DNA of 12,236 nt from Saccoglossus kowalevskii (GCF_000003605.2 NW_003109758.1:1-12236); one strand, 5' to 3'. Numbered from the stretch's first letter, positions 1 to 6,496 are shown. The notes: generated by a model from the letters alone, not told the origin. Program-made: numbers and translations.

Positions 1-744
1 TATACCAGTAATTTCAACTCTGACAATAGATTGTCATGCATAGACTTACCGCCGTATAGCTTCGTAGCACTTATCGTCTTGGCTATAAGGTCATACGCTG
101 AACAGAGGGCTACATTGAAAGATATCTACCGCTATATAGAGACAACTTTTCCGTATTATCGTGAGAAGAGTCCTTGCTGGAAGAAATCAATCCGTCATAA
201 CCTCTCTTTGAACAATTGCTTCATCAAGAGTCCTCGTAGTATACATGACCTGACTCACGGTCATTTCTGGAGACTAGCAGAGGGTTGGAAAGAAATGTTT
301 GCTGAAAGCGACTTCCGCCGCCGTCGTCGAGGATATAAGAAATCCAATAACCACGAGTTTATAACAACTAACAGCCAAGCGAACGAGGATTATATTGCGC
401 GATATAAACCTGAAAGCACGCCGTCGTCGGTGGAGTCATGCAAGAAAAAGTCGCCAAATTACGTATCCTCGATTACACATAGCGAGAGAACACAAGAAAG
501 ACATGTAAACGGAAATGAGTTTAGTGACTTTAGTATTGCCAAAATACTACGTTGTCAGTCGAAACGAAAAGCCGGACACTGTGATGTATTGGATAATAAA
601 AGGATTAAACGTGTTGGACGTATTGTTAGTAATGTCACAAAAGACACTGCGCGTGACATTCCTGGCCAATCTTTCAATGCAAGTAGTCAGATATCTTCAA
701 TTCGAGTCATTTTGTATTACCCACCAGTTTCAAGAAAGTTTTAA
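1..744 (+). CDS. Forkhead-box transcription factor, copy 1 (5' end outside window)
   Basis: The frame is open from base 1 and matches residues 29-275 of the complete copies, so 247 residues are visible; the N-terminal 28 lie to the left of the window. The whole forkhead domain, the eh1 motif FSIAKIL and the C-terminal basic stretch are present. Compared with copy 2 it has Asp for His at residue 36, Ser for Thr at 179 and Gly for Ser at 250. It carries Leu44 before the PPYS motif, like copies 2 and 3. It ends in three consecutive TAA codons. As a Fox protein it should bind DNA in the nucleus. That it is expressed is not shown; an open frame and near identity to its neighbours are the only support. 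Confidence 0.85.
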   Translation, partial: YTSNFNSDNRLSCIDLPPYSFVALIVLAIRSYAEQRATLKDIYRYIETTFPYYREKSPCWKKSIRHNLSLNNCFIKSPRSIHDLTHGHFWRLAEGWKEMFAESDFRRRRRGYKKSNNHEFITTNSQANEDYIARYKPESTPSSVESCKKKSPNYVSSITHSERTQERHVNGNEFSDFSIAKILRCQSKRKAGHCDVLDNKRIKRVGRIVSNVTKDTARDIPGQSFNASSQISSIRVILYYPPVSRKF

Positions 745-850
745 TAATAAACCGTGCTGCTAAATATCAGCTACGTATGAGTGTATTTGTTCTGTATATG
801 TATTACTTTTAACTTATATTCGTACAATTATATATGAACCGTCAAATTTA

Positions 851-856
851 AATAAA
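851..856 (+). terminator. Polyadenylation signal of Fox copy 1
   Basis: AATAAA 107 bases after the stop codon and 100 before the tRNA. A second AATAAA overlaps the tandem stop codons at 746-751 but is too close to the stop to be the likelier site. Confidence 0.6.
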
Positions 857-955
857 GAGAACTAATATTAAAATTCCACGAGATTTCTGACGCAAGTTGT
901 ATTGAACAAAATGCGGTTATACTATTGAAAGTGCACTCAATTGTTTGTTTCATCT

Positions 956-1055
956 TCCCCAGTGGCACAATCGGTTAGCGCGCCGTACTTATATGGCAGT
1001 ACTGCTCTGTTACTGAGTAATGCGGAGGTTGTGAGTTCGAGCCTCACCTGGGGAA
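956..1055 (+). tRNA. tRNA-Ile(UAU), copy 1, with 26-nt intron
   Basis: Acceptor arms TCCCCAG and CTGGGGA pair fully, with discriminator A at 1055. The anticodon stem CCGTA/TGCGG closes a loop with TAT at 990-992. The T arm is GTGAG-TTCGAGC-CTCAC. An intron at 994-1019 sits one base after the anticodon, the usual eukaryotic place, and contains the palindrome GCAGTACTGC. The A-box region spans the D arm and GAGTTCGAGCC fits the B box. It decodes AUA. Oddities: the first pair is T-A rather than the usual G-C of tRNA-Ile, the D stem GCAC/GCGC has an A12-C23 mismatch, and T955 could pair with the discriminator to give an eighth pair. Animals are known to have intron-bearing tRNA-Ile(UAU) genes. 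Confidence 0.93.
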
Positions 1056-1063
1056 TGAGTATG

Positions 1064-1067
1064 TTTT
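1064..1067 (+). terminator. Pol III stop of tRNA copy 1
   Basis: TTTT starting 9 bases after the discriminator, the minimal Pol III stop in animals. Confidence 0.7.
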
Positions 1068-1079
1068 GAATCCACGAAT

Positions 1080-1140
1080 TGGAGAATAATTGAATCGAAA
1101 CATTTCCAAATCGCAAATTCCATTCGCGATCCAATCTCCA
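1080..1140 (+). repeat. Imperfect inverted repeat after tRNA copy 1
   Basis: TGGAGA (1080-1085) faces TCTCCA (1135-1140), and TTGAATCG just inside faces CGATCCAA with one mismatch. The same stretch follows most tRNA copies, but copies 3 and 4 each have one uncompensated change in the outer arm, so a required structure is doubtful. Confidence 0.35.
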
Positions 1141-1197
1141 GCATTTAGTTTCATCTAATTTAAATGACATCGATCGAAGTGCTGTTTTTTACTTATT

Positions 1198-1215
1198 TAT
1201 TTACCCAGTGTTTAC
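1198..1215 (+). promoter_or_regulatory. Paired forkhead binding sites upstream of Fox copy 2
   Basis: TATTTAC (1198-1204) and TGTTTAC (1209-1215) both match the forkhead consensus TRTTTAC, in the same orientation, with starts 11 bp apart, about one DNA turn. They lie 513 bp before the ATG. Seen: the two matches. Inferred: binding, possibly by the array's own product. Confidence 0.5.
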
Positions 1216-1314
1216 AAAGCCTGCTAAAAACGTCCAGTGGTGATGCATTATTCAGGTAGAAGAATAGATGTCATTGACTTGCTTAAGACGGTTATATAAT
1301 TCTACTATTTTGAG

Positions 1315-1347
1315 GGCGCTGTTAAGCAGACTGTTTGTTGGAGCGCC
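1315..1347 (+). promoter_or_regulatory. GGCGCT/AGCGCC inverted motif, CTCF-like
   Basis: Two GC-rich motifs in an AT-rich spacer face each other: GAGGGCGCT and AGCGCCATCTTGTG. Each resembles half of the CTCF consensus (core AGGGGGCGC; reverse GCGCCMYCTRSTGG). An inverted CCAAT (ATTGG, 1367-1371) follows. Seen: inverted 6-mers 21 bases apart. The CTCF reading is a guess. Confidence 0.35.
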
Positions 1348-1456
1348 ATCTTGTGATCGTTTACTGATTGGCAAATTGAAATTACGGATAATCTATGTTC
1401 ATTTCAAGAATGATATTCAATAATTTTCGCGTACATTACATGTCATTCATCCATGC

Positions 1457-1487
1457 TTTAAAACAATAACCCAATACACTTTATATA
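1457..1487 (+). promoter_or_regulatory. Candidate core promoter of Fox copy 2
   Basis: TTTAAAA at 1457 and TATATA at 1482 are the TATA-like strings nearest the gene, with CCAAT at 1471. They lie 240-270 bp before the ATG. The transcription start is unknown, so this is weak. Confidence 0.25.
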
Positions 1488-1603
1488 GATTATGTAACAG
1501 GTGAGATATTTATGAAAGTGCAAAGCACATGATATTACGGATAACACAATAGGTAAATTTGTTCGATTATCGCCATTAAGTGCTGTATTTTAATTAGGGG
1601 TTA

Positions 1604-1702
1604 ATGCCATTTGTTTTCCTGCTCTCTGATCGGGTTATTTTGAATAATATGCAGATTTCAAGGTGACATATGGTCTACCTTGTTGACTCAAGCCATTCTT
1701 AA
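1604..1702 (+). other. Two short upstream ORFs before Fox copy 2
   Basis: ATG at 1604 opens a 20-codon frame ending in TGA at 1666; ATG at 1670 opens a 10-codon frame ending in TAA at 1702. Both end before the Fox ATG. If transcription starts near the TATA-like strings, both would lie in the leader and could limit translation. Confidence 0.35.
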
Positions 1703-1727
1703 ATTCACAAAAATTACATCATTCAAG

Positions 1728-2555
1728 ATGACGATGCACAATCCAAGAGGTAACTTAATGTATGCTGCAGATATTTACTCACGCACACAGCATATGTATG
1801 CCAATCCACCGTATACCAGTAATTTCAACTCTCACAATAGATTGTCATGCATAGACTTACCGCCGTATAGCTTCGTAGCACTTATCGTCTTGGCTATAAG
1901 GTCATACGCTGAACAGAGGGCTACATTGAAAGATATCTACCGCTATATAGAGACAACTTTTCCGTATTATCGTGAGAAGAGTCCTTGCTGGAAGAAATCA
2001 ATCCGTCATAACCTCTCTTTGAACAATTGCTTCATCAAGAGTCCTCGTAGTATACATGACCTGACTCACGGTCATTTCTGGAGACTAGCAGAGGGTTGGA
2101 AAGAAATGTTTGCTGAAAGCGACTTCCGCCGCCGTCGTCGAGGATATAAGAAATCCAATAACCACGAGTTTATAACAACTAACAGCCAAGCGAACGAGGA
2201 TTATATTGCGCGATATAAACCTGAAAGCACGCCGTCGTCGGTGGAGTCATGCAAGAAAAAGACGCCAAATTACGTTTCCTCGATTACACATAGCGAGAGA
2301 ACACAAGAAAGACATGTAAACGGAAATGAGTTTAGTGACTTTAGTATTGCCAAAATACTACGTTGTCAGTCGAAACGAAAAGCCGGACACTGTGATGTAT
2401 TGGATAATAAAAGGATTAAACGTGTTGGACGTATTGTTAGTAATGTCACAAAAGACACTGCGCGTGACATTCCTAGCCAATCTTTCAATGCAAGTAGTCA
2501 GATATCTTCAATTCGAGTCATTTTGTATTACCCACCAGTTTCAAGAAAGTTTTAA
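1728..2555 (+). CDS. Forkhead-box transcription factor, copy 2, probable Groucho-recruiting repressor
   Basis: A 275-residue intronless protein. Residues 43-140 form a forkhead (winged-helix) domain: PPYSF start, helix 2 around DIYRYIETTFPYYR, recognition helix WKKSIRHNLSLNNCF (88-102), wing motif GHFWRL (115-120) and a basic end FRRRRRGYKK (133-142). In canonical Fox proteins the recognition helix reads W-x-N-S-x-R-H-N; here the Asn that contacts bases is Lys90, while His94 and Asn95 are kept. Residues 205-211, FSIAKIL, fit the eh1 motif FxIxxIL that recruits Groucho/TLE corepressors. KRK (216-218) and KRIKR (228-232) could be a bipartite nuclear signal. I chose the ATG at 1728 because it is the first in-frame ATG after a stop and has A at -3; a second ATG lies two codons on. 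GHFW and the basic tail recall FoxQ2, but the class is a guess. This copy alone has Ser250. Confidence 0.88.
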   Translation: MTMHNPRGNLMYAADIYSRTQHMYANPPYTSNFNSHNRLSCIDLPPYSFVALIVLAIRSYAEQRATLKDIYRYIETTFPYYREKSPCWKKSIRHNLSLNNCFIKSPRSIHDLTHGHFWRLAEGWKEMFAESDFRRRRRGYKKSNNHEFITTNSQANEDYIARYKPESTPSSVESCKKKTPNYVSSITHSERTQERHVNGNEFSDFSIAKILRCQSKRKAGHCDVLDNKRIKRVGRIVSNVTKDTARDIPSQSFNASSQISSIRVILYYPPVSRKF

Positions 2556-2661
2556 TAATAAACCGTGCTGCTAAATATCAGCTACGTATGAGTGTATTTG
2601 TTCTGTATATGTATTACTTTTAACTTATATTCGTACAATTATATATGAACCGTCAAATTTA

Positions 2662-2667
2662 AATAAA
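2662..2667 (+). terminator. Polyadenylation signal of Fox copy 2
   Basis: AATAAA in the same context as in copy 1. Confidence 0.6.
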
Positions 2668-2766
2668 GAGAACTAATATTAAAATTCCACGAGATTTCTG
2701 ACACAAGTTGTATTGAACAAAATGCGGTTATACTATTGAAAGTGCACTCAATTGTTTATTTCATGT

Positions 2767-2866
2767 TCCCCAGTGGCACAATCGGTTAGCGCGCCGTACT
2801 TATATGGCAGTACTGCTCTGTTACTGAGTAATGCGGAGGTTGTGAGTTCGAGCCTCACCTGGGGAA
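2767..2866 (+). tRNA. tRNA-Ile(UAU), copy 2, with 26-nt intron
   Basis: Identical over the gene to copy 1; anticodon TAT at 2801-2803, intron 2805-2830. Only the flank differs (CATGTTCCCC for CATCTTCCCC), leaving the possible eighth acceptor pair intact. It starts about 100 bases after the AATAAA of Fox copy 2. Confidence 0.93.
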
Positions 2867-2874
2867 TGAGTATG

Positions 2875-2878
2875 TTTT
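2875..2878 (+). terminator. Pol III stop of tRNA copy 2
   Basis: TTTT at the same offset as after copy 1. Confidence 0.7.
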
Positions 2879-3008
2879 GAATCCACGAATTGGAGAATAA
2901 TTGAATCGAAACATTTCCAAATCGCAAATTCCATTCGCGATCCAATCTCCAGCATTTAGTTTCATCTAATTTAAATGACATCGATCGAAGTGCTGTTTTT
3001 TACTTATT

Positions 3009-3026
3009 TATTTACCCAGTGTTTAC
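3009..3026 (+). promoter_or_regulatory. Paired forkhead sites upstream of Fox copy 3
   Basis: Same pair, spacing and orientation as before copy 2, unchanged. Confidence 0.5.
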
Positions 3027-3125
3027 AAAGCCTGCTAAAAACGTCCAGTGGTGATGCATTATTCAGGTAGAAGAATAGATGTCATTGACTTGCTTAAGAC
3101 GGTTATATAATTCTACTATTTTGAG

Positions 3126-3158
3126 GGCGCTGTTAAGCAGACTGTTTGTTGGAGCGCC
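3126..3158 (+). promoter_or_regulatory. GGCGCT/AGCGCC inverted motif, second unit
   Basis: Unchanged from the first unit, followed by the same ATTGG. Confidence 0.35.
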
Positions 3159-3267
3159 ATCTTGTGATCGTTTACTGATTGGCAAATTGAAATTACGGAT
3201 AATCTATGTTCATTTCAAGAATGATATTCAATAATTTTCGCGTACATTACATGTCATTCATCCATGC

Positions 3268-3298
3268 TTTAAAACAATAACCCAATACACTTTATATA
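3268..3298 (+). promoter_or_regulatory. Candidate core promoter of Fox copy 3
   Basis: Same TTTAAAA and TATATA strings as before copy 2. Confidence 0.25.
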
Positions 3299-3414
3299 GA
3301 TTATGTAACAGGTGAGATATTTATGAAAGTGCAAAGCACATGATATTACGGATAACACAATAGGTAAATGTGTTCGATTATCGCCATTAAGTGCTGTATT
3401 TTAATTAGGGGTTA

Positions 3415-3513
3415 ATGCCATTTGTTTTCCTGCTCTCTGATTTGGTTATTTTGAATAATATGCAGATTTCAAGGTGACATATGGTCTATCTTGTTGACTC
3501 AAGCCATTCTTAA
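3415..3513 (+). other. Two short upstream ORFs before Fox copy 3
   Basis: Same 20- and 10-codon frames; the first has Leu for Arg at codon 10. Confidence 0.35.
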
Positions 3514-3538
3514 ATTCACAAAAATTACATCATTCAAG

Positions 3539-4366
3539 ATGACGATGCACAATCCAAGAGGTAACTTAATGTATGCTGCAGATATTTACTCACGCACACA
3601 GCATATGTATGCCAATCCACCGTATACCAGTAATTTCAACTCTCACAATAGATTGTCATGCATAGACTTACCGCCGTATAGCTTCGTAGCACTTATCGTC
3701 TTGGCTATAAGGTCATACGCTGAACAGAGGGCTACATTGAAAGATATCTACCGCTATATAGAGACAACTTTTCCGTATTATCGTGAGAAGAGTCCTTGCT
3801 GGAAGAAATCAATCCGTCATAACCTCTCTTTGAACAATTGCTTCATCAAGAGTCCTCGTAGTATACATGACCTGACTCACGGTCATTTCTGGAGACTAGC
3901 AGAGGGTTGGAAAGAAATGTTTGCTGAAAGCGACTTCCGCCGCCGTCGTCGAGGATATAAGAAATCCAATAACCACGAGTTTATAACAACTAACAGCCAA
4001 GCGAACGAGGATTATATTGCGCGATATAAACCTGAAAGCACGCCGTCGTCGGTGGAGTCATGCAAGAAAAAGACGCCAAATTACGTTTCCTCGATTACAC
4101 ATAGCGAGAGAACACAAGAAAGACATGTAAACGGAAATGAGTTTAGTGACTTTAGTATTGCCAAAATACTACGTTGTCAGTCGAAACGAAAAGCCGGACA
4201 CTGTGATGTATTGGATAATAAAAGGATTAAACGTGTTGGACGTATTGTTAGTAATGTCACAAAAGACACTGCGCGTGACATTCCTGGCCAATCTTTCAAT
4301 GCAAGTAGTCAGATATCTTCAATTCGAGTCATTTTGTATTACCCACCAGTTTCAAGAAAGTTTTAA
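3539..4366 (+). CDS. Forkhead-box transcription factor, copy 3
   Basis: A complete 275-residue copy that differs from copy 2 only by Gly for Ser at residue 250 in the protein. It can serve as the consensus of the short-unit genes: Leu44 before PPYS, Ala61, Gln63, Ile103 and Ile109. Forkhead domain, eh1 motif and basic C-terminal stretch are all intact. Start chosen as for copy 2, with the same A at -3. Two short upstream ATG frames precede it. The AATAAA at 4473 would end its transcript about 100 bases before the tRNA gene that follows, on the same strand. The near absence of differences from copies 1 and 2 implies very recent duplication or ongoing gene conversion. Confidence 0.88.
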   Translation: MTMHNPRGNLMYAADIYSRTQHMYANPPYTSNFNSHNRLSCIDLPPYSFVALIVLAIRSYAEQRATLKDIYRYIETTFPYYREKSPCWKKSIRHNLSLNNCFIKSPRSIHDLTHGHFWRLAEGWKEMFAESDFRRRRRGYKKSNNHEFITTNSQANEDYIARYKPESTPSSVESCKKKTPNYVSSITHSERTQERHVNGNEFSDFSIAKILRCQSKRKAGHCDVLDNKRIKRVGRIVSNVTKDTARDIPGQSFNASSQISSIRVILYYPPVSRKF

Positions 4367-4472
4367 TAATAAACCGTGCTGCTAAATATCAGCTACGTAT
4401 GAGTGTATTTGTTCTGTATATGTATTACTTTTAACTTATATTCGTACAATTATATATGAACCGTCAAATTTA

Positions 4473-4478
4473 AATAAA
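4473..4478 (+). terminator. Polyadenylation signal of Fox copy 3
   Basis: AATAAA in the same context as in copy 1. Confidence 0.6.
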
Positions 4479-4577
4479 GAGAACTAATATTAAAATTCCA
4501 CGAGATTTCTGACACAAGTTGTATTGAACAAAATGCGGTTATACTATTGAAAGTGCACTCAATTGTTTGTTTCATCT

Positions 4578-4677
4578 TCCCCAGTGGCACAATCGGTTAG
4601 CGCGCCGTACTTATATGGCAGTACTGCTCTGTTACTGAGTAATGCGGAGGTTGTGAGTTCGAGCCTCACCTGGGGAA
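4578..4677 (+). tRNA. tRNA-Ile(UAU), copy 3, with 26-nt intron
   Basis: Same sequence as copy 1; anticodon TAT at 4612-4614, intron 4616-4641. The perfect match through stems, loops and intron fits recent duplication of the whole unit. Confidence 0.93.
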
Positions 4678-4685
4678 TGAGTATG

Positions 4686-4689
4686 TTTT
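4686..4689 (+). terminator. Pol III stop of tRNA copy 3
   Basis: TTTT at the same offset as after copy 1. Confidence 0.7.
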
Positions 4690-4819
4690 GAATCCACGAA
4701 TTGAAGAATAATTGAATCGAAACATTTCCAAATCGCAAATTCCATTCGCGATCCAATCTCCAGCATTTAGTTTCATCTAATTTAAATGACATCGATCGAA
4801 GTGCTGTTTTTTACTTATT

Positions 4820-4837
4820 TATTTACCCAGTGTTTAC
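4820..4837 (+). promoter_or_regulatory. Paired forkhead sites upstream of Fox copy 4
   Basis: Same pair, spacing and orientation as before copy 2, unchanged. Confidence 0.5.
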
Positions 4838-4936
4838 AAAGCCTGCTAAAAACGTCCAGTGGTGATGCATTATTCAGGTAGAAGAATAGATGTCATTGAC
4901 TTGCTTAAGACGGTTATATAATTCTACTATTTTGAG

Positions 4937-4969
4937 GGCGCTGTTAAGCAGACTGTTTGTTGGAGCGCC
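4937..4969 (+). promoter_or_regulatory. GGCGCT/AGCGCC inverted motif, third unit
   Basis: Unchanged from the first unit, followed by the same ATTGG. Confidence 0.35.
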
Positions 4970-5078
4970 ATCTTGTGATCGTTTACTGATTGGCAAATTG
5001 AAATTACGGATAATCTATGTTCATTTCAAGAATGATATTCAATAATTTTCGCGTACATTACATGTCATTCATCCATGC

Positions 5079-5109
5079 TTTAAAACAATAACCCAATACA
5101 CTTTATATA
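5079..5109 (+). promoter_or_regulatory. Candidate core promoter of Fox copy 4
   Basis: Same TTTAAAA and TATATA strings as before copy 2. Confidence 0.25.
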
Positions 5110-5225
5110 GATTATGTAACAGGTGAGATATTTATGAAAGTGCAAAGCACATGATATTACGGATAACACAATAGGTAAATTTGTTCGATTATCGCCATTA
5201 AGTGCTGTATTTTAATTAGGGGTTA

Positions 5226-5324
5226 ATGCCATTTGTTTTCCTGCTCTCTGATTTGGTTATTTTGAATAATATGCAGATTTCAAGGTGACATATGGTCTAC
5301 CTTGTTGACTCAAGCCATTCTTAA
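5226..5324 (+). other. Two short upstream ORFs before Fox copy 4
   Basis: Same 20- and 10-codon frames, with Leu at codon 10 of the first. Confidence 0.35.
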
Positions 5325-5349
5325 ATTCACAAAAATTACATCATTCAAG

Positions 5350-6177
5350 ATGACGATGCACAATCCAAGAGGTAACTTAATGTATGCTGCAGATATTTAC
5401 TCACGCACACAGCATATGTATGCCAATCCACCGTATACCAGTAATTTCAACTCTCACAATAGATTGTCATGCATAGACCGACCGCCGTATAGCTTCGTAG
5501 CACTTATCGTCTTGGCTATAAGGTCATATGTGGAACAGAGGGCTACATTGAAAGATATCTACCGCTATATAGAGACAACTTTTCCGTATTATCGTGAGAA
5601 GAGCCCTTGCTGGAAGAAATCAATCCGTCATAACCTCTCTTTGAACAATTGCTTCAACAAGAGTCCTCGTAGTATGCATGACCTGACTCACGGTCATTTC
5701 TGGAGACTAGCAGAGGGTTGGAAAGAAATGTTTGCTGAAAGCGACTTCCGCCGCCGTCGTCGAGGATATAAGAAATCCAATAACCACGAGTTTATAACAA
5801 CTAACAGCCAAGCGAACGAGGATTATATTGCGCGATATAAACCTGAAAGCACGCCGTCGTCGGTGGAGTCATGCAAGAAAAAGACGCCAAATTACGTTTC
5901 CTCGATTACACATAGCGAGAGAACACAAGAAAGACATGTAAACGGAAATGAGTTTAGTGACTTTAGTATTGCCAAAATACTACGTTGTCAGTCGAAACGA
6001 AAAGCCGGACACTGTGATGTATTGGATAATAAAAGGATTAAACGTGTTGGACGTATTGTTAGTAATGTCACAAAAGACACTGCGCGTGACATTCCTGGCC
6101 AATCTTTCAATGCAAGTAGTCAGATATCTTCAATTCGAGTCATTTTGTATTACCCACCAGTTTCAAGAAAGTTTTAA
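5350..6177 (+). CDS. Forkhead-box transcription factor, copy 4 (variant forkhead domain)
   Basis: A complete 275-residue frame with four domain changes relative to copy 3: Arg for Leu at 44, Val for Ala at 61, Asn for Ile at 103 just after the recognition helix, and Met for Ile at 109. Arg44 restores the basic residue that most Fox proteins have before PPYS (usually Lys or Arg) and is shared with copies 5 and 7, so it is probably the older state. Asn103 sits where Fox proteins usually keep a hydrophobic residue (F-[IV]-K), so it might weaken the fold. The region after residue 110 equals copy 3. Upstream it has the short type of spacer, downstream the long type, so this gene marks the switch between unit types. 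Confidence 0.86.
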   Translation: MTMHNPRGNLMYAADIYSRTQHMYANPPYTSNFNSHNRLSCIDRPPYSFVALIVLAIRSYVEQRATLKDIYRYIETTFPYYREKSPCWKKSIRHNLSLNNCFNKSPRSMHDLTHGHFWRLAEGWKEMFAESDFRRRRRGYKKSNNHEFITTNSQANEDYIARYKPESTPSSVESCKKKTPNYVSSITHSERTQERHVNGNEFSDFSIAKILRCQSKRKAGHCDVLDNKRIKRVGRIVSNVTKDTARDIPGQSFNASSQISSIRVILYYPPVSRKF

Positions 6178-6283
6178 TAATAAACCGTGCTGCTAAATAT
6201 CAGCTACGTGTGAGTGTATTTGTTCTGTATATGTATTACTTTTAACTTATATTCGTACAATTATATATGAACCGTCAAATTTA

Positions 6284-6289
6284 AATAAA
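6284..6289 (+). terminator. Polyadenylation signal of Fox copy 4
   Basis: AATAAA in the same context as in copy 1. Confidence 0.6.
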
Positions 6290-6388
6290 GAGAACTAATA
6301 TTAAAATTCCACGAGATTTCTGACGCAAGTTGTATTGAACAAAATGCGGTTATACTATTGCAAGTGCACTCAATTGTTTGTTTCATCT

Positions 6389-6488
6389 TCCCCAGTGGCA
6401 CAATCGGTTAGCGCGCCGTACTTATATGGCAGTACTGCTCTGTTACTGAGTAATGCGGAGGTTGTGAGTTCGAGCCTCACCTGGGGAA
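6389..6488 (+). tRNA. tRNA-Ile(UAU), copy 4, with 26-nt intron
   Basis: Same sequence as copy 1; anticodon TAT at 6423-6425, intron 6427-6452. It heads the first long (1944-bp) unit. Confidence 0.93.
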
Positions 6489-6496
6489 TGAGTATG

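Larger units (their letters stand above)
1..955 (+). repeat. Tandem unit, left partial
   Basis: The right part of a unit: most of Fox copy 1, its 3' UTR and the tRNA leader. It matches the next unit base for base except at scattered single positions. Confidence 0.9.
956..2766 (+). repeat. Tandem unit A, 1811 bp (short type)
   Basis: Contains tRNA copy 1, a spacer and Fox copy 2. The spacer (1068-1727) holds the paired forkhead sites, the GGCGC inverted motif, TATA-like strings and two short upstream ORFs; the 11-mer ATTACGGATAA occurs twice in it (1381, 1534). I see no further gene there on either strand. Confidence 0.95.
2767..4577 (+). repeat. Tandem unit B, 1811 bp (short type)
   Basis: Same length as unit A, with only scattered substitutions and no indels. 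Contains tRNA copy 2 and Fox copy 3; the spacer holds the same elements. Confidence 0.95.
4578..6388 (+). repeat. Tandem unit C, 1811 bp (short type)
   Basis: Third equal-length unit, with tRNA copy 3 and Fox copy 4. The gene's forkhead part differs from units A and B, while the spacer and the gene's 3' half do not, which suggests a patchwork made by gene conversion. Confidence 0.95.

Noticed and set aside
515-763. 82-codon frame overlapping the 3' half of each Fox gene
   Set aside because: It lies in another frame of a well-supported gene and is conserved only because the DNA is. It has no ATG start in a good context and no recognisable domain.
956-1140. tRNA-derived SINE instead of a tRNA gene
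   Set aside because: The tRNA has an intact intron, full pairing and a TTTT stop, no retroposon body or A-tail follows, and it sits at a fixed place in each tandem unit without target duplications.
937-1170. 77-codon reverse-strand frame, repeated in most units
   Set aside because: It runs antisense through the tRNA gene; the LELTTSALLS-type peptide is a well-known false protein from antisense tRNA genes. No start context or extra conserved coding signal supports it.
1657-1668. Splice donor-like CAAGGTGACA before the Fox start
   Set aside because: No matching acceptor and no need for an intron: the ORF is complete from 1728 in one exon.
1680-1727. 16-codon N-terminal extension of the Fox protein from TTG
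   Set aside because: TTG is a poor start in animals; the ATG at 1728 is the first in-frame ATG, with a purine at -3.
2315-2323. TGTAAACGG inside the Fox coding region as a forkhead site
   Set aside because: It matches only the core GTAAAC and lies in codons that are conserved for the protein, so the match has no separate support.
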